From Lepeophtheirus salmonis (Eukaryota; Arthropoda; Copepoda; Siphonostomatoida; Caligidae), in NCBI RefSeq assembly GCF_016086655.4, contig NC_052134.2, forward strand, positions 3,534,001 through 3,598,000: a stretch of 64,000 bases of DNA. The letters run 5' to 3'. The notes beneath the pieces were generated by a model. That model did no database searches. It saw nothing but the letters and a program-made list of their open reading frames with translations, and was not told where the DNA came from. Positions 33,142 to 44,766 of this stretch are shown one piece after another. How positions within the stretch are numbered: the first letter of the stretch is position 1; each line of letters opens with the position of its first letter. A program made the position numbers and the translations under genes.

Positions 33142-34560
33142 CAGGGTGCATCATTAGGAGCGAATATACGAACTCTGTAGTTTTTATTATACATACTAGG
33201 TATATAGTGTATAATCTCTTTTGTTTTGTAAAATAGTTATTTGTTGAATATCTAGTTTACATTTTGCATTGACTTATAAAGGATGTCTTCTGGTTCTGGA
33301 CCTGGTAGGAAAAATGACCACGTTTGAAACTATTTCAAAAATTATCAACAACATCTGGAAAAGCTTGCTAAATGCAAGGACTCTAACAATGAACTATAGG
33401 GTATAGTATCACAATTAAAACCTTTTATTCAGGTTAGAAAGTGTATTTACAATGTTTAATACAAACTGTTCCAATTTTCATGTGCAACTATGCAATTGTA
33501 CATATATAAGTAGTTTGATAAAAATGACTAATTTCACGCCCATCCTTTTTTTTATTTTACTATAATTTAGAAAGCTGAAAACTCTTGATTTTCCAAAAAA
33601 AAAGTTAAAGCACCTCTTATGCAATAAAATTAATTTTTCAGCATCTTTCATTATCTGTATCTATACTTTACAGGCTCTGCCGCTCAATCAAACTTGAGCT
33701 ACCCAACTTTGAAAAAGTTGGGTATCAAACTTATCTACATGCCCACTACTTATTACTGATTCACCTGTAGGAGTGCAGCGACTTTAGATAAATTTGTTAT
33801 ATCAACTTTACCTAATCAAAAATTTAGATGGATGATATTTGCTACGATTTTACCTTTTCGCATTGTCGAACAGCCCCACATTTACAAAATGGTTCAAACC
33901 CTCAGGCCAAGCTATAATTCCGTCCAGAAAGCATATTACTGATAAGTATTTGGAGTATGTCTTCGAAAAGGAGTAAAAAAAATGTTCAGATTTTTTGCAT
34001 TATGAAAGAGTATGTCTTTCAATCGATGACTGGTCGGACATCCATAAAGAAACTATAATATGTGTCTACTACTCCTTTTTTCTTACTTGAGCCAATAGAC
34101 ACATCAAGTTAACAACACACCTCATGAATATCTTCTATATTTTGTTCAAAATTCAATAACAAAGACTAAACTTGATTTCAATTGTCATGTAGGAGGTATT
34201 GTAACGGACAATGCCGCCAATGTAAATATGGTATCCCTTATATATATATACAGCTCACTTATAAAATATTTTTGCTCATGACCTCTAAATTAAAGATGTG
34301 AAAAGTAAGGTACTCCATATTTTTAAACATTTTCGGAAGAATCTCTATGCCAGATCAAGAGATCGAAAGGAAGGTGGTTAATTTATCATCATACACCAAG
34401 AAAAACAATGGAACACAATGTCAGATTGTCTCAAAACCATATACATATATATATATACCTGGTCCATTCCTATGAAGATATATGAAGTCGACAGGGCAGT
34501 TATAGTCAAAATTAATCAAATAATAAATGGTATATTTTATATAATTCATAATCAATTTGC
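33142..34560 (+). mobile_element. hAT-type transposon relic
   Basis: Two plus-strand coding remnants in the right order (BED-like finger, then catalytic-region text) lie within about 1.3 kb. CAGGGTGCATCATTAGG at 33142 could be a terminal end, but no matching right end is seen. The C-terminal dimerisation domain is missing or unreadable. An AT microsatellite at about 34235-34250 interrupts the coding remnant. Confidence 0.55.
33282..34560 (+). pseudogene. hAT transposase, decayed
   Basis: MSSGSGPGRKNDHV starts at 33282, with a stop where BED fingers have Trp, then NYFKNYQQHLEKLAKCKDSN, matching the BED zinc-finger layout W.YF...CKxC (the second Cys reads Ser). The next block has FPFRIVEQPH, MVQTLRPSY, TDKYLEYVFEKE, SIDDWSDIH and later FNCHVGGIVTDNAANV; the last is the hAT signature with a catalytic Asp (VTDNASN). 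KDVKSKVLHIFKHFRKN and WSIPMKIYEV follow. Pieces are spread over three frames with many stops. Family role: cut-and-paste transposase. Confidence 0.6.
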
Positions 34561-35779
34561 ATTTAAGTAAAAATATATATAAAGTTGAATTAAATCAATG
34601 ATAAAAAAAAAGTCAAATAATTTAAATCCCGATGTAAATCATGAATTAAATCAACTTTATTTAAATCAGGCAATTCTGCTTGACACACTGATTACAAATC
34701 TGTAACTAGTTTTCCGTATCGAATCTGGTTTTTAAATAATTTCCGATCGGAGTTTGTTTACCCTTTTTATAGGTTTGACTCAACTTTTGAGTGAGAAAAA
34801 ATCAGTTACTCATATTAAAATTTATATATTCTTTGAAAATTTTTATATTAAAGTCAAAAGTGTTCCTATGTTCAATATACGACCTTCCAATTTTGATTAA
34901 GGGGAATTAAAAGGTTAAAAACCACTATGTTTTATTTGTAAAGAAATAATTCTTTGGTTTTTAAATTTTTTCGGCCTCAACGGAGTTCGTCGGAAGCAAT
35001 AATTGTATAGCTTTCAAGTAGCGCCGTTACCCCCACAATAAGTTCTTAATGCAGTGGGGTAGGTGTGGTTACATTCTGGAGGCAAGATTCTTCAGTATTC
35101 TTGTAAATACGAGTTGGAACGAGGGTTTGGGGTCGAAAAAAAATATTTAAAAAAAGTGTTTGGCAGAATATTTTATCAAACTAAACTAATTGCAATTTAG
35201 GTCCCAAGTTTTCATTAGTACGATTTATGGAAATCATTTAATCGCTTCCATTTCAAATATACAAAAAACGATTATTAAAAGTCATTTTTATCATTTGAAA
35301 TTTGCTAAACTCTTTGAACGCAAATGACTTCTCAAATAATGATGCTACAGAACTTCAATTGGTGGCATCAGATCTGGTGTCATGAAAGAATGTTAAATTA
35401 ATGGGTTTCTCTAAATAGGGTAGTTAGAGCTGGAATTATTTTGTAAGACCCAACATCTTTAATATATATTTTTTTAAATCGCCAGTACCTAGTATATAAA
35501 TTACTAATCACCCACATAAAAATAAGATGTTACCTAATTTTGTTTTCATTATTTTGTGTACTCTATTACTCTAAAATCTCTTAATGAAAATTTATTGCAA
35601 GAAAAACCAAAAATTTACAAGATCAGCGTGTATTTGTTAGGTTAATTCACTGTATGGAAAATCTGGTACATCTTATGATTTTAACAAGTTTGTATAATAA
35701 ACTTTAAATGGAATTTTATCATTATGGAAAAAGAATAAATTGTTTTTGATATTTGAAACTTTTGTATTGCCTTATGCTA
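34561..35779. other. AT-rich noncoding DNA
   Basis: No coding signal recognised. A slightly GC-richer patch near 34980-35060 has no open frame of interest. Confidence 0.45.
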
Positions 35780-35789
35780 CACCCTATAA

Positions 35790-36445
35790 ATGGTGTGCAT
35801 AATTTTTGGGACTAATCCCCCCCCCTCCAATTGATCAAGAACTTCCAACCCGAGCTTTTGGAGCTTCTGGCGCGTCATGAAAGATATGTGTGGCATTGAA
35901 ATGTCTTGATGAAAACTATTCCTCTACGACAGTGAGTTTCTTTTTGTATCCAGCCTTCTGCAAAAGGGTCAAAACAGTTTAATGATTGATGTTCAGCCTG
36001 GGCGATCCTACAACTGCTAATCTGACGGCTTACCTCAATATTTTCCATGATTTGATTGACATTTTTGACAACAGACTTACCAGTGCGTGGTGCATCGTTC
36101 ATTTAGAACGAAATTGCTCAAAAACACTGTTGTGCAACAACTCCAACAAAAGTATCGGCCCTGTATACATCGCTAATTTTCTTGGTCGCTTCTACACGTT
36201 TTTACCTTTCAGGCTGTAAAAGTGTAAAATATGGCAGAATTTCGTCCGTTGAGACCTCCATACTCGATGTACGATGATTCACGACTGAACTGACCAAGCA
36301 CAATGCTGTCGAAAAAAGTGTTTGTAGAATACACGCACTCCTTAACCACGCCGTGTCGTATGATACGATGTGACCAATAATAAACAAGATATACCTATTT
36401 TAAAAAAAAGGGCGGGAAATACAAAATAATTTTTTCTCCAACTTA
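35790..36445 (-). mobile_element. Mariner (DD34D-type) element relic, internally deleted
   Basis: The 5' leader on the minus strand (36445-36262) contains the block shared with 22770-22865. The coding remnant joins the N-terminal half to the middle of the catalytic domain. A run CCCCCCCCTCC lies at about 35818 at the 3' side. TIRs could not be fixed, so the limits are approximate. Confidence 0.6.
35820..36261 (-). pseudogene. Mariner transposase, core deleted
   Basis: The minus-strand ATG at 36261 reads MEVSTDEI (family MEVS.DEIRH.LLF), then KKISDVYRADT and NDAPRTGKSVVKNVNQIMEN plus IEVSRQISSCRIAQ (family DAPRTGRPVVENVDKIMEII and EVDRHVSSRSIAQEL), i.e. both HTH modules. GYKKKL follows, and then the text jumps to HISFMTRQKLQKLGLEVL (family PHISLMTRQKLRELGWEVL), skipping the first catalytic Asp. 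In the family the second Asp lies in DNARPHIS; here that position reads MPHIS without the DN. The PPYSPDLAPSDY motif is gone. At least three stops. Confidence 0.7.
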
Positions 36446-36709
36446 ATATACGAATGAAAAGTAACATTTATAGCAAACATAAAAAAAGACGGATCAAGAT
36501 AATAGTAGTAGCATGTGCAGAAGAGCAGGTCACAAACCAAAAAGTTATATAGTTGAATGTATGTAGTTCAAACACATACTGCAATGTTATGCATAAAAAT
36601 AAGCATACCAAATTTATATCAATTCTCGAAAAATTATAGTTTATAGTAAATAAATTATTACTTTATTAATTAGTATCTTTCTAAAATTAGAATTTCAAAT
36701 GTATAGAAC

Positions 36710-36857
36710 TAGTGGTTCTCCAAAAATTTTATTGACTTACAATCTCTTCAGACACGCATACTCTACATAGCATAAACACTTTTTTTTTCTTGTAAATCTC
36801 ACCTACTTTCGGGAGTATCTCCACGTAACCACAGGGGTACCATTTGTGAATCACTGT
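36710..36857. mobile_element. Possible miniature hAT element
   Basis: Imperfect terminal inverted repeats: AGTGGTTCTCCAAA on the left and, on the minus strand at the right end, AGTGATTCACAAAT. Such CAGTGGTTCTCAA-type ends are common in hAT elements. Flanking TATAGAAC (left) and TATAGAGA (right) resemble an 8-bp target duplication with two mismatches. The 148-bp interior encodes nothing. Confidence 0.45.
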
Positions 36858-37269
36858 TATAGAGAACTGAATTCGGTTTGTCATACTTTTATGGCCCTAT
36901 CACTAAATAAAGGAGAAAAAAATATAGTACAAATGTACAAAATATGTATCCTCTTCTTCCGACAGCTGAAAAGTAATTAAGTGAGGCTGTGCTGGACTAG
37001 AGCTGTGTTATCACCGAGAATTTACAATGATAAATGTATTGCTATCACTTACAAAGGATTATTTTAGATGGATCTCGTACTTACTAAAAAAAGGTATAAA
37101 TAATCCGGCTATTAAAGACTGTCAATCAATTATCGACAATACTGATTAATTATCTTACATACTACTTTGTGGTCCATTAAAATCTGAACACTTTGAATAT
37201 AACTTCAACAAGATATAATGTATTAATTAACAATATAATTGCATCAAAATTAATACAATAAATAGATAT
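36858..37269. other. AT-rich noncoding DNA
   Basis: Nothing recognised. Confidence 0.4.
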
Positions 37270-38285
37270 GTCTGAGCTCTGTTCATCATTCTCTTAGGGG
37301 CAATGATGGCTTCCAGGCAGCGATGAAAGCCCTGGTACCCACTATGGATGTAGTCCTCTGTCATGGCGTCTCATCTCTTTGAAGACCTTGGTGTTTGGAT
37401 GACAGACACTGCAGGACTTCCCTCCCAGAGGGGCTAGCATAAAGGCTGTAGGTAGGCCAAAAGTGTCACAAAAGAGTTCAAAAGAGTCTTGCAGCAGAGG
37501 AGGTGCCCACCTCCTCCGTGACACACCGACGTCACCGAAGTAACAGTACTGCTCTTCTTTGTGTTTTCTCGTATTATTTTGGAAAGAAACCTTATCAGTG
37601 CCCAGGGTCAGCTGTAAATGAGCAAATCAATATTACACAAGGGATCCTGGAGTCCATAGGCGGAAGAGTATTTAGTACTTCTTTAAAAAATAAAGTCTTG
37701 TCAATGCCTTGATGCCCTTACACATTAGCGCATCAGCTCGTACTCATATCCGCAGGAGGTCTCCGAGGTGAACAGCCTCTGGTCGATAGAATAATGTAAG
37801 TAAGGGAATTCGGCAAATTGGATCCGTAACTTCGGGATAAGGATTGGCTCTGAGGAATGGGATAATCGGGCTTTGTGATGTAATATTAGAAATCATAATT
37901 AGAATAATGATTATTATTATTATTTTTTATCTACTACTGCCTTACTATGACAAACTGTCAATAGAAATGCCTCATAATAGCTATGATTGGTATAGCTAAT
38001 ATCTTTAACCACTAAACCAGTGGTCTTTCCAACCACTTTTTTGATAGCTCTCTGGACAGTCTGGTGGGAAACTTCAAGATCTCTTGCATGGCCCCACATG
38101 GACTTGAGGGGATTGGCCTGAGCTGTTTTTTAAACTCTTTTGGGTCCAGTTTGGCCTTTTTAATAGAACCCTTCTTCCTCTGTAATGTTTCTGACTTGCT
38201 GATGGCGAAGAACGGGGGTCCTGGAGACTCCCAACTACTTGGAGTATACAAACGGCAAATTTGTCAATCACGTTCAAGTGTAATT
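37270..38285 (-). pseudogene. Tc1/mariner-type transposase, N- and C-terminal parts
   Basis: Minus strand. N-terminal part (38285-38000): ETLQRKKGSIKKAKLDPKEF and, in shifted frames, SMWGHARDLEVSHQTVQRAI then KKVVGKT, the second HTH (family SMRAHARDLGVSHxTVRRAIKK.GGKS). C-terminal part (37520-37270): SCSVCHPNTKVFKE, then after a frameshift AMTEDYIHSGYQGFHRCLEA, the usual end (family AMxxxYIxxxCxxFRRRLEAII). About 480 bases between them (37525-38000) show no transposase motifs and may be an insertion or a scrambled core. Catalytic motifs are not seen. Confidence 0.65.
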
Positions 38286-39861
38286 TTCTCGACTTGCATG
38301 GAAGCTAGAGAGCTCAGGTTTGTTTACTTTGTAACTAGTTGTTTATGTTTTAATATATCGAAATATGAATAAATTTCAATCACTTAACCTTCATTAATTA
38401 TTCAATTAGTAAGTCTTCCGATTTTAATTGACAATGGTAAAAAAGAATAAATTGGGCATTTCTCCTTTTCTTCATTTTTGTTCGAGATTATTTTTGTGTT
38501 GACGCACCCAATATGGTCTGTACAACACTTGGGCTGAAAACACAAAGTTAACACGTTATTTTCTTTCAAAATTCTTTTTTTTTTTTTAATTATTTTTTTT
38601 TATTGTCTTTGAGTGGTAATTTTTCCCATCAAGAAGCAGTGTTAAATTAAAACACGAAATTGTTTTTGGATCCATTTCTTCGGAAATAGAAAAAAAAACC
38701 GCTACATTTACCACAAGAATTCACAAAATAAAGAAGAAATTGTCATACAATTTTGAGAGCTATCTCTTGAAGGTTGGAACAAACATAAAATGAGGAGAAT
38801 TAAGAAAATAATAGTGGCATCTATTTATGAAGCCCTCAACTTTTCTGCCCATGAGATATTTAGTATAAGGATGGAGTAAAGAAGAGTTAATCAATCACTC
38901 AACAGTTTAATACGAACAAGAGGGGTTTCTTGAGAAAGACATTTTTCCACTATTAAATAGCTTTTCTTGACTTATCTGTCACCTATCTACATTATGTACA
39001 TATAAAAAATCTGGGAAAAAGTTTTTGTATAAAAGGGATTACGAAGCAAGAAATAAAGGGGTAAAGTATTTTCACGCTAATATTTGTATCATTCAAGTCG
39101 TTCTGAGTTTTGAGGGGATAATATAGACATACTAACGTCTTCAAAGAATTTTTGTGGATAAAAATTTATATAAGAAGATTAATTAATTTATGTCTTTACT
39201 TCTTTCTTTGGGAAGGACTAATACATAAACATGGCCTATTTGTAGGGATGAGGGCTCACATGTACGTGCGTATTAAAGCAATGCAATTATTATAAGTATT
39301 TTAAAATTGAAACATATGAAGATAACAGACTTTAACAACCCGTTAACGCATTTTCCGTTTATTTGTTCATTTTTTAAACGAAATGATCAACACGTGTTGA
39401 ATTACTGTCCAAATTTTGTTGTTCATGATAAAATGTCTTATTTCGTAGAAGTTCATTTTGACATAACATAAATGATATCACTTAATCATTTATCTCCGTT
39501 ATGTATATCATTTTGTTTTATAGAATTTACTTCATGTAAGTTGCTTAGTTAGATATGGAGTAATTCATGATTAATATTTTTTTTTAAATATGCAATTTGA
39601 AGATAGGGTTCTTCTTGTAGTTTGTACCAAAAATATTTTTGTTAGTTACAAAGGCTATAATAATTACTCTTTTCTTCTTGAAGAGATAACTATAAGTATA
39701 AAATAATCATTAGTGCATGAAAAACGAAGGACTGAGGGTTTGTTGTGAAGAAATGATTTATAATCCTTGTTGGACTTGGAGGAGAAATGAGAATCACGTT
39801 GGAGAAGTTTTTGCCTATATCATTTCTAAATAGGAAGAGGACTTTGTGTTTTTTTTCCTTC
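38286..39861. other. AT-rich noncoding DNA
   Basis: No gene. T-rich runs at about 38576-38600. The minus-strand open stretch 39690-39878 has no recognised motif and overlaps the hairpin. Confidence 0.45.
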
Positions 39862-39893
39862 CTCCTATGACGTTTCATTAAACGTCATAGGAG
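39862..39893. repeat. Perfect 14-bp stem hairpin with TGACGT/ACGTCA arms
   Basis: CTCCTATGACGTTT is followed by a four-base spacer CATT and then the exact complement AAACGTCATAGGAG. The stem is fully paired and rather GC-rich for this window. It is not followed by a T run on either strand beyond background, so a terminator-like role is not supported. Confidence 0.85.
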
Positions 39894-40109
39894 TTATGCT
39901 TCTCTCCTTACAAACATTTTCAAAATGTCAGGGTGAAACGTTTATTTTTTGGAGTATTTTAACATACCAGCGCTTCATAAAATTTAGAATCTCAGTTCAT
40001 GATATGCTCAACGTCTCTAGCGTGATAGAAAAGTGTAAAATTTTACTTTAGGTCTTGAAATAAAGGATATCATTTAAAAACAAAAGAAACAGTAAAGATA
40101 TGAACATTG

Positions 40110-40290
40110 TTAAGAGTTTTTACGTTGATCGTTCAACTTTTCCTCGTTCAGGTGCACAAACGTCGAAAAATGAATTAAAAACATGAAGTGTACTCATTTT
40201 TACTCAATATCCTATTAAAAATTATTTATATGTACCAATATAAACAATAATTTAAATGTATTTTTAATGTTATTTTTACAAATTATTGAT
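40110..40290 (+). repeat. Dispersed repeat R2, copy 1
   Basis: A block TTCAACTTTTCCTCGTTCAG followed by GTGCACAAACGTCG, AAAAATGAA and CATGAA aligns with 53115-53200 (CTTCTGTTCAGGCGCTCAG, CGCCTAAAAATGAA, GCATGAATG) in the same orientation. Function unknown; a transposon end is possible. Confidence 0.45.
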
Positions 40291-42992
40291 AAAAAGTTCA
40301 AAAACTATCGTTTTTTAGAAATATGCTTTGTCCAGTTATTGATTAAATAACTTAATAACAATTCATAACGTTCCTATAAGTTTTAGATTCACATTGACAC
40401 ACCCATAAAAAGGTGATGGTTTTTTTTTTTTACTTTATACATTGACAGAAGAAGCCAATTTCCCGCTTCCCATTAAAATACTTAGCAGCATCCTTGAGAG
40501 TCTAGGAAAGTACTCAGAATTTAAACTGTCCCTATATGTAATTGCCTTATGGCTTTCTTGGGTACGTTTTGAATGTAGCATCGTTCCGAATATGTCTTGA
40601 ATGGTGTTGTGATGTGTGTATACATATTACATACATTTAGTCTTTAGGGGAATGTTTTAAAGAAAAATAAGAAACTTTTTTTTTTAGTTTACGTCCAATT
40701 AATATGATTTTAGATATTTATTTCCAAATATTCCTAAGTGTTCAATATTTTATAGTATTATTTTTAATTTTAGTTTGTCAATATGTTTTAACAAACTATT
40801 TTTTCTAATATCCTATGTTCCATTATTAAGGGATTGTAAATGTTTGAATTCATGTCAATAAAGGATAATACAAAAAAAAATTTCATTCCTAAATCGTGTA
40901 ATAGTCAGTTGATGTTAATAAAGTTTGATTTCTGCTTTCTCCTTATGCTCTACGAAAACTTTATACAACTCCATACTTATATATATTGACATTTCAACAT
41001 ATTTAAATACCGGTCTTTGACCCGTTCACCCTTTTCTGATCACGTCATAACTTTTGAAAAAAAATTCTTTTCATGCCTTCATTTGATTTTAGTTTTAAGT
41101 CTTGCAGTAAAATAGGTCTTTAGAAAGCAATATAAAAGGAGTAATATTAAAGTTTTTTTCTGTTAATCATCCCCTAATCATTTAACAGACTTATGATATT
41201 AACAAAGGTCTTGTCTTAATTGAGTAGTAACATATGTAAATCTCGCTCGAACCTTCTTCTCGCACTCTATAAAAATGCCATCACTACACATTCGATCCTT
41301 CAAAGAAGGAGGTTTTATACATATATATATACAAATTCATATTTTTTTATTATTAAATATTATGGGTCCTTATGCATAAAATTGTATTTTTTTTTTTTTT
41401 TTATATTCATGTACACATCCATGTTATATTAAGAAAAACAAAGCTTAAACGTTTACAATTATGTGGAATACTATGATCAACACTCTTCTTTGACTGGGAT
41501 AATCTATTTAGTGTGTTACAATTATGTTATTTTTTTGTTCCATGTGTCAGCTTTCTACCAACTCAATCATTTCTATAATAAATGAACAAAAAAAAAGGAG
41601 ATGTTTCTATGATCAAAACATTTGGTTTTTTTTTAATAATATGATGTTCCTTCTCATAAAAACATATAACTTATTGATAAAAGTGTGCGGAAGATGTTCT
41701 TCATCTGAGCTTTTATCAAAAAAAAAAAAAAAAAAACTATTTTCCTATAAAGATAATAAAAAATATTCTATAAATCCATTAAATAATATAATTGTTTCTT
41801 GGTAAAAAAATATTTTTTATTAAGCATAAAAAATCAATTCAAATAAATTCAAATGTAAATTTGTCACTCTTTTAGATGAAGGGTCCTGTTATTTTGTAAG
41901 ATAAAAATGAGAGCCATACGAAGCATAAAATACAAAAATAAGAAAGAAAGATAAATCTCCATTGCACCTGTTAAATAAGGATGAAAGGGAACTTAAGAAC
42001 ACAAGTTATTATTTGCTAATCCAACTCTATCTAAAGAAGAAATCCAATGCATTTCTGTATGATTGTATTTATTCATCTAATGTATGATTCACGTTTTAAT
42101 ATAAATCCGGATTCTCATCCTAACCAATCATTGTATGGAGTAACTCAGCCAATTCAATTCATCACGTTTGATAACATTTTAATTTTTCGTGGTCAACCCC
42201 AAATAAAATTTTATGGATCCCCTAAAGGTGCCAATAACATTGATTCTCAATGGGAAAACGAAAATTTTACTTAAATCAATATTTAGAATCCCACAAATAG
42301 AAGGAGGGAGGGGGGAAATCACAGTTTTTATCACATAGTTTTTTCTTCATAACTTGAAGTTTTTTGTCAATCCTTTTTTGGGGAGGAATATACAAAAAAA
42401 GAGTTTTTTTATTATAGCCATAAAAAATTCAAGTTATTTTTTAGTTAATACTTAAAGAGGCTTTATTTCAATAAAATGAAATAAAATTGTAAAGGGGAAT
42501 CGTTGTCGGTAAAAAATTGATTAATTTCCATTGATCCCTGTCCATATGAACTTTGATGGATAAACCTGACACGGGAAGCCTACTCGAATCATACGGAGGC
42601 TCTTGTCGTTTAAGGTTATATCATTGAACAATTATATCCTTGAAGGTGAGTTTTTATAAGCCACCATTTTGACAATTTATCCATGATCTCTCTACAAACT
42701 TCAATCCTTGAACCGGCAAAAGGATCATTTTGACCCAACTGGGAAGTATTCCTATTCAAAAAGAATAAGTAGTTCGGAAAAGCCTTTATTATTTTATTAT
42801 TCGTTTTCATGAGTGGGTGTGTTTTTTGTATTTTTTTTTACATTGCCTGTTCATTATTAATTATTTTGTGATGTTATATTAATTTATTTTTTTACCTTCA
42901 AGTATAAAATATACAATTTTTAAAAGAATATCAAAAAGACGTTTTTTTTTAAATATCAGTCCAAAGCTTATATTTATATACATGTATTAAAA
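40291..42992. other. AT-rich noncoding DNA with one coding-like patch
   Basis: Mostly simple AT-rich DNA with A or T runs (41387-41402, 41719-41736). The plus-strand open stretch at 42047-42274 has a more balanced second half (QSLYGVTQPIQFITFDN, FYGSPKGANNIDSQWENEN) and may be a decayed coding fragment, but I recognise no domain and see no flanking splice sites. Confidence 0.4.
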
Positions 42993-43633
42993 GTTACGCA
43001 TCGTCGGACACATCAAAGAGGTTTTTATGTTCATGTACTTTATATAGACATCGTGTCTTAAATTTGAGATTTTTTTTTAAAACCACATTGACAAATATGT
43101 TAGTAAGAAGTTTGTACAAGAATATTTCCATTAAAACATCGAGTAAAAAGGTTCTGAAAGATTTAAGAACACAATCAAAAATGCACAAAATTCAAGTTTC
43201 CAATTATAATTTTTAACTTCGGACATGAACATCTGTTAGAGGAGACTATACAATTATCATTCAGCGATTACTTCGCAAAAAAGATGACCAAAATGAGGCA
43301 AATAAAAAAAAGCTTATGTCAATACTCCTATTGAATTTGAGCATGACAATTTTATTCTAATATAACCAGACAGAGACGAAATATCTTCACATTATCACAC
43401 ACCAGAAAATATAGAAGTGTTGAATTTTAACTACAAATTATTAGAACCTCAAACTTTAAACTTTTGTTTCTCAAAAACTATACTTTCAATCGATTTCAGA
43501 TATTACATGATTATTAAATATGTAAGAAGATTAGATAAAAATATCTTTTGATATCATAGGTTGACGTACTAAAGAGTTGTAGCAACTTAACCGTTAAGTG
43601 TCCGACAATTTGGAACGTCCGACGATAAGTAAC
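42993..43633. mobile_element. Nonautonomous inverted-terminal-repeat element, 641 bp
   Basis: The left end GTTACGCATCGTCGGAC (42993-43009) and the complement of the right end, GTTACTTATCGTCGGAC (43617-43633), match at 15 of 17 positions. The right end also carries an inner GTGTCCGACAATT that mirrors the left GTCGGACACATC. No transposase text is seen inside. A target duplication is not obvious, so the superfamily is unknown. Confidence 0.6.
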
Positions 43634-44472
43634 ATACTGTATTTCTTATTTAATGAAGAAAAGTATGGAAAACAAATATCTTCTCGTTTTCTTTCATTAC
43701 AAACATATATATATATATATATATAATATGGAAATATAGAATCTTTTTTCAAGTAATTTATTAAATGAAGAATTAGTCATTTTTTTCTAAAGATTAAATT
43801 TATTAAAAAGACTATGTATGATATTAAAGTAAGACATACAATGTACGTACTTGCATCCTGTATTTTTGAAATAGTTTCATTTACACTTTAATATTTTGTC
43901 TTAATTCAAATCAAAGTGATTTTGTGTAAAATTCCAAATTTTGTTAAATCTATAAAAAATGTTACATAGAGAACAATTAACAAAAATTCGTGTAAATAAA
44001 ATGTTTGGTTCCATATCAAAAGGTATTCATTCATAATTACTAAATACATGGAAAATTGTGTATGTAAAAACATAGTTAAATATTATTGTTAAAAATTAAT
44101 TTCCTTTTATAAACCTAAAAATCAAAAAACATATTCACACATACATTATTAGAATATAAAACTGACTAAGAAATATATAAAGAAACCCTTTCTGAAAGAT
44201 AAAAGACATGAGAAAAGGAAATGATAAGGACAATTAAAAAGCAAAACAAAAAAATATTCATTCTTCAATAAGTAACATATACTCAGACTTAAATTTTATT
44301 GTAATGTTTCTTAAACTGTCTTATGATAAAATTTATAGTTTTGAAATGTAGACTGCTGGATAAAATTATGTTCTCTGCAACTGTAGAATCCTGACGGAAA
44401 AAAATGAATTTCTTGCTGCTGCTGAGATAATTATTCTTCGAATATCGTATGGCTCGATAAGCTTTTCTTCAA
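43634..44472. other. AT-rich noncoding DNA with microsatellite
   Basis: The region opposite the exon candidate holds no gene. The AT-repeat tract just to its left (43706-43727) falls inside the inverted-repeat element's right flank. Confidence 0.4.
43706..43727. repeat. (AT)n microsatellite
   Basis: Eleven or so AT dinucleotides in a row. Similar shorter tracts occur near 19336, 21464, 34236, 34446 and 49438. Confidence 0.9.
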
Positions 44473-44766
44473 TTAATTAATGAACAACAGAAGTTTTGAC
44501 AATACTGATGGGACAATCTTGTACGTGAGAAAATGTACTACTAATATCCAATTCTGTACTAGAACAACCTTAAGGCGAGATTCAGGACAAATATGAATTC
44601 CTTGAAGAAGGAGTGTGTCTATCTTCAGATTTCCAAAAATTAAGTTATTAACTTCTGGAACAGTTAGATCTTCCCACGAGATGATTCGTTTATTTTTAAA
44701 TGTAAATTTCTCCGAACTTTTTCTTGTATGAAGTGATAAACAAATTTGTGAAACCTCTGATTGATG
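44473..44766 (-). CDS. Candidate exon, unidentified (no ATG)
   Basis: A 97-codon open frame on the minus strand without a start codon. Its middle reads like genuine protein: RIISWEDLTVPEVNNLIFGN then LKIDTLLLQGIHICPESRLK. The alternation of Leu/Ile in LTVPEVNNLIFGNLKIDTL is faintly reminiscent of a leucine-rich repeat. A possible acceptor, CATCAATCAG, lies near the start (about 44753), without a pyrimidine tract. Possible donors are AAG|GTTGTT and CTCAC|GTACAAG. The last 25 codons are hydrophobic and could be chance. Function not assigned. Confidence 0.3.
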   Translation of the reverse strand, partial: HQSEVSQICLSLHTRKSSEKFTFKNKRIISWEDLTVPEVNNLIFGNLKIDTLLLQGIHICPESRLKVVLVQNWILVVHFLTYKIVPSVLSKLLLFIN

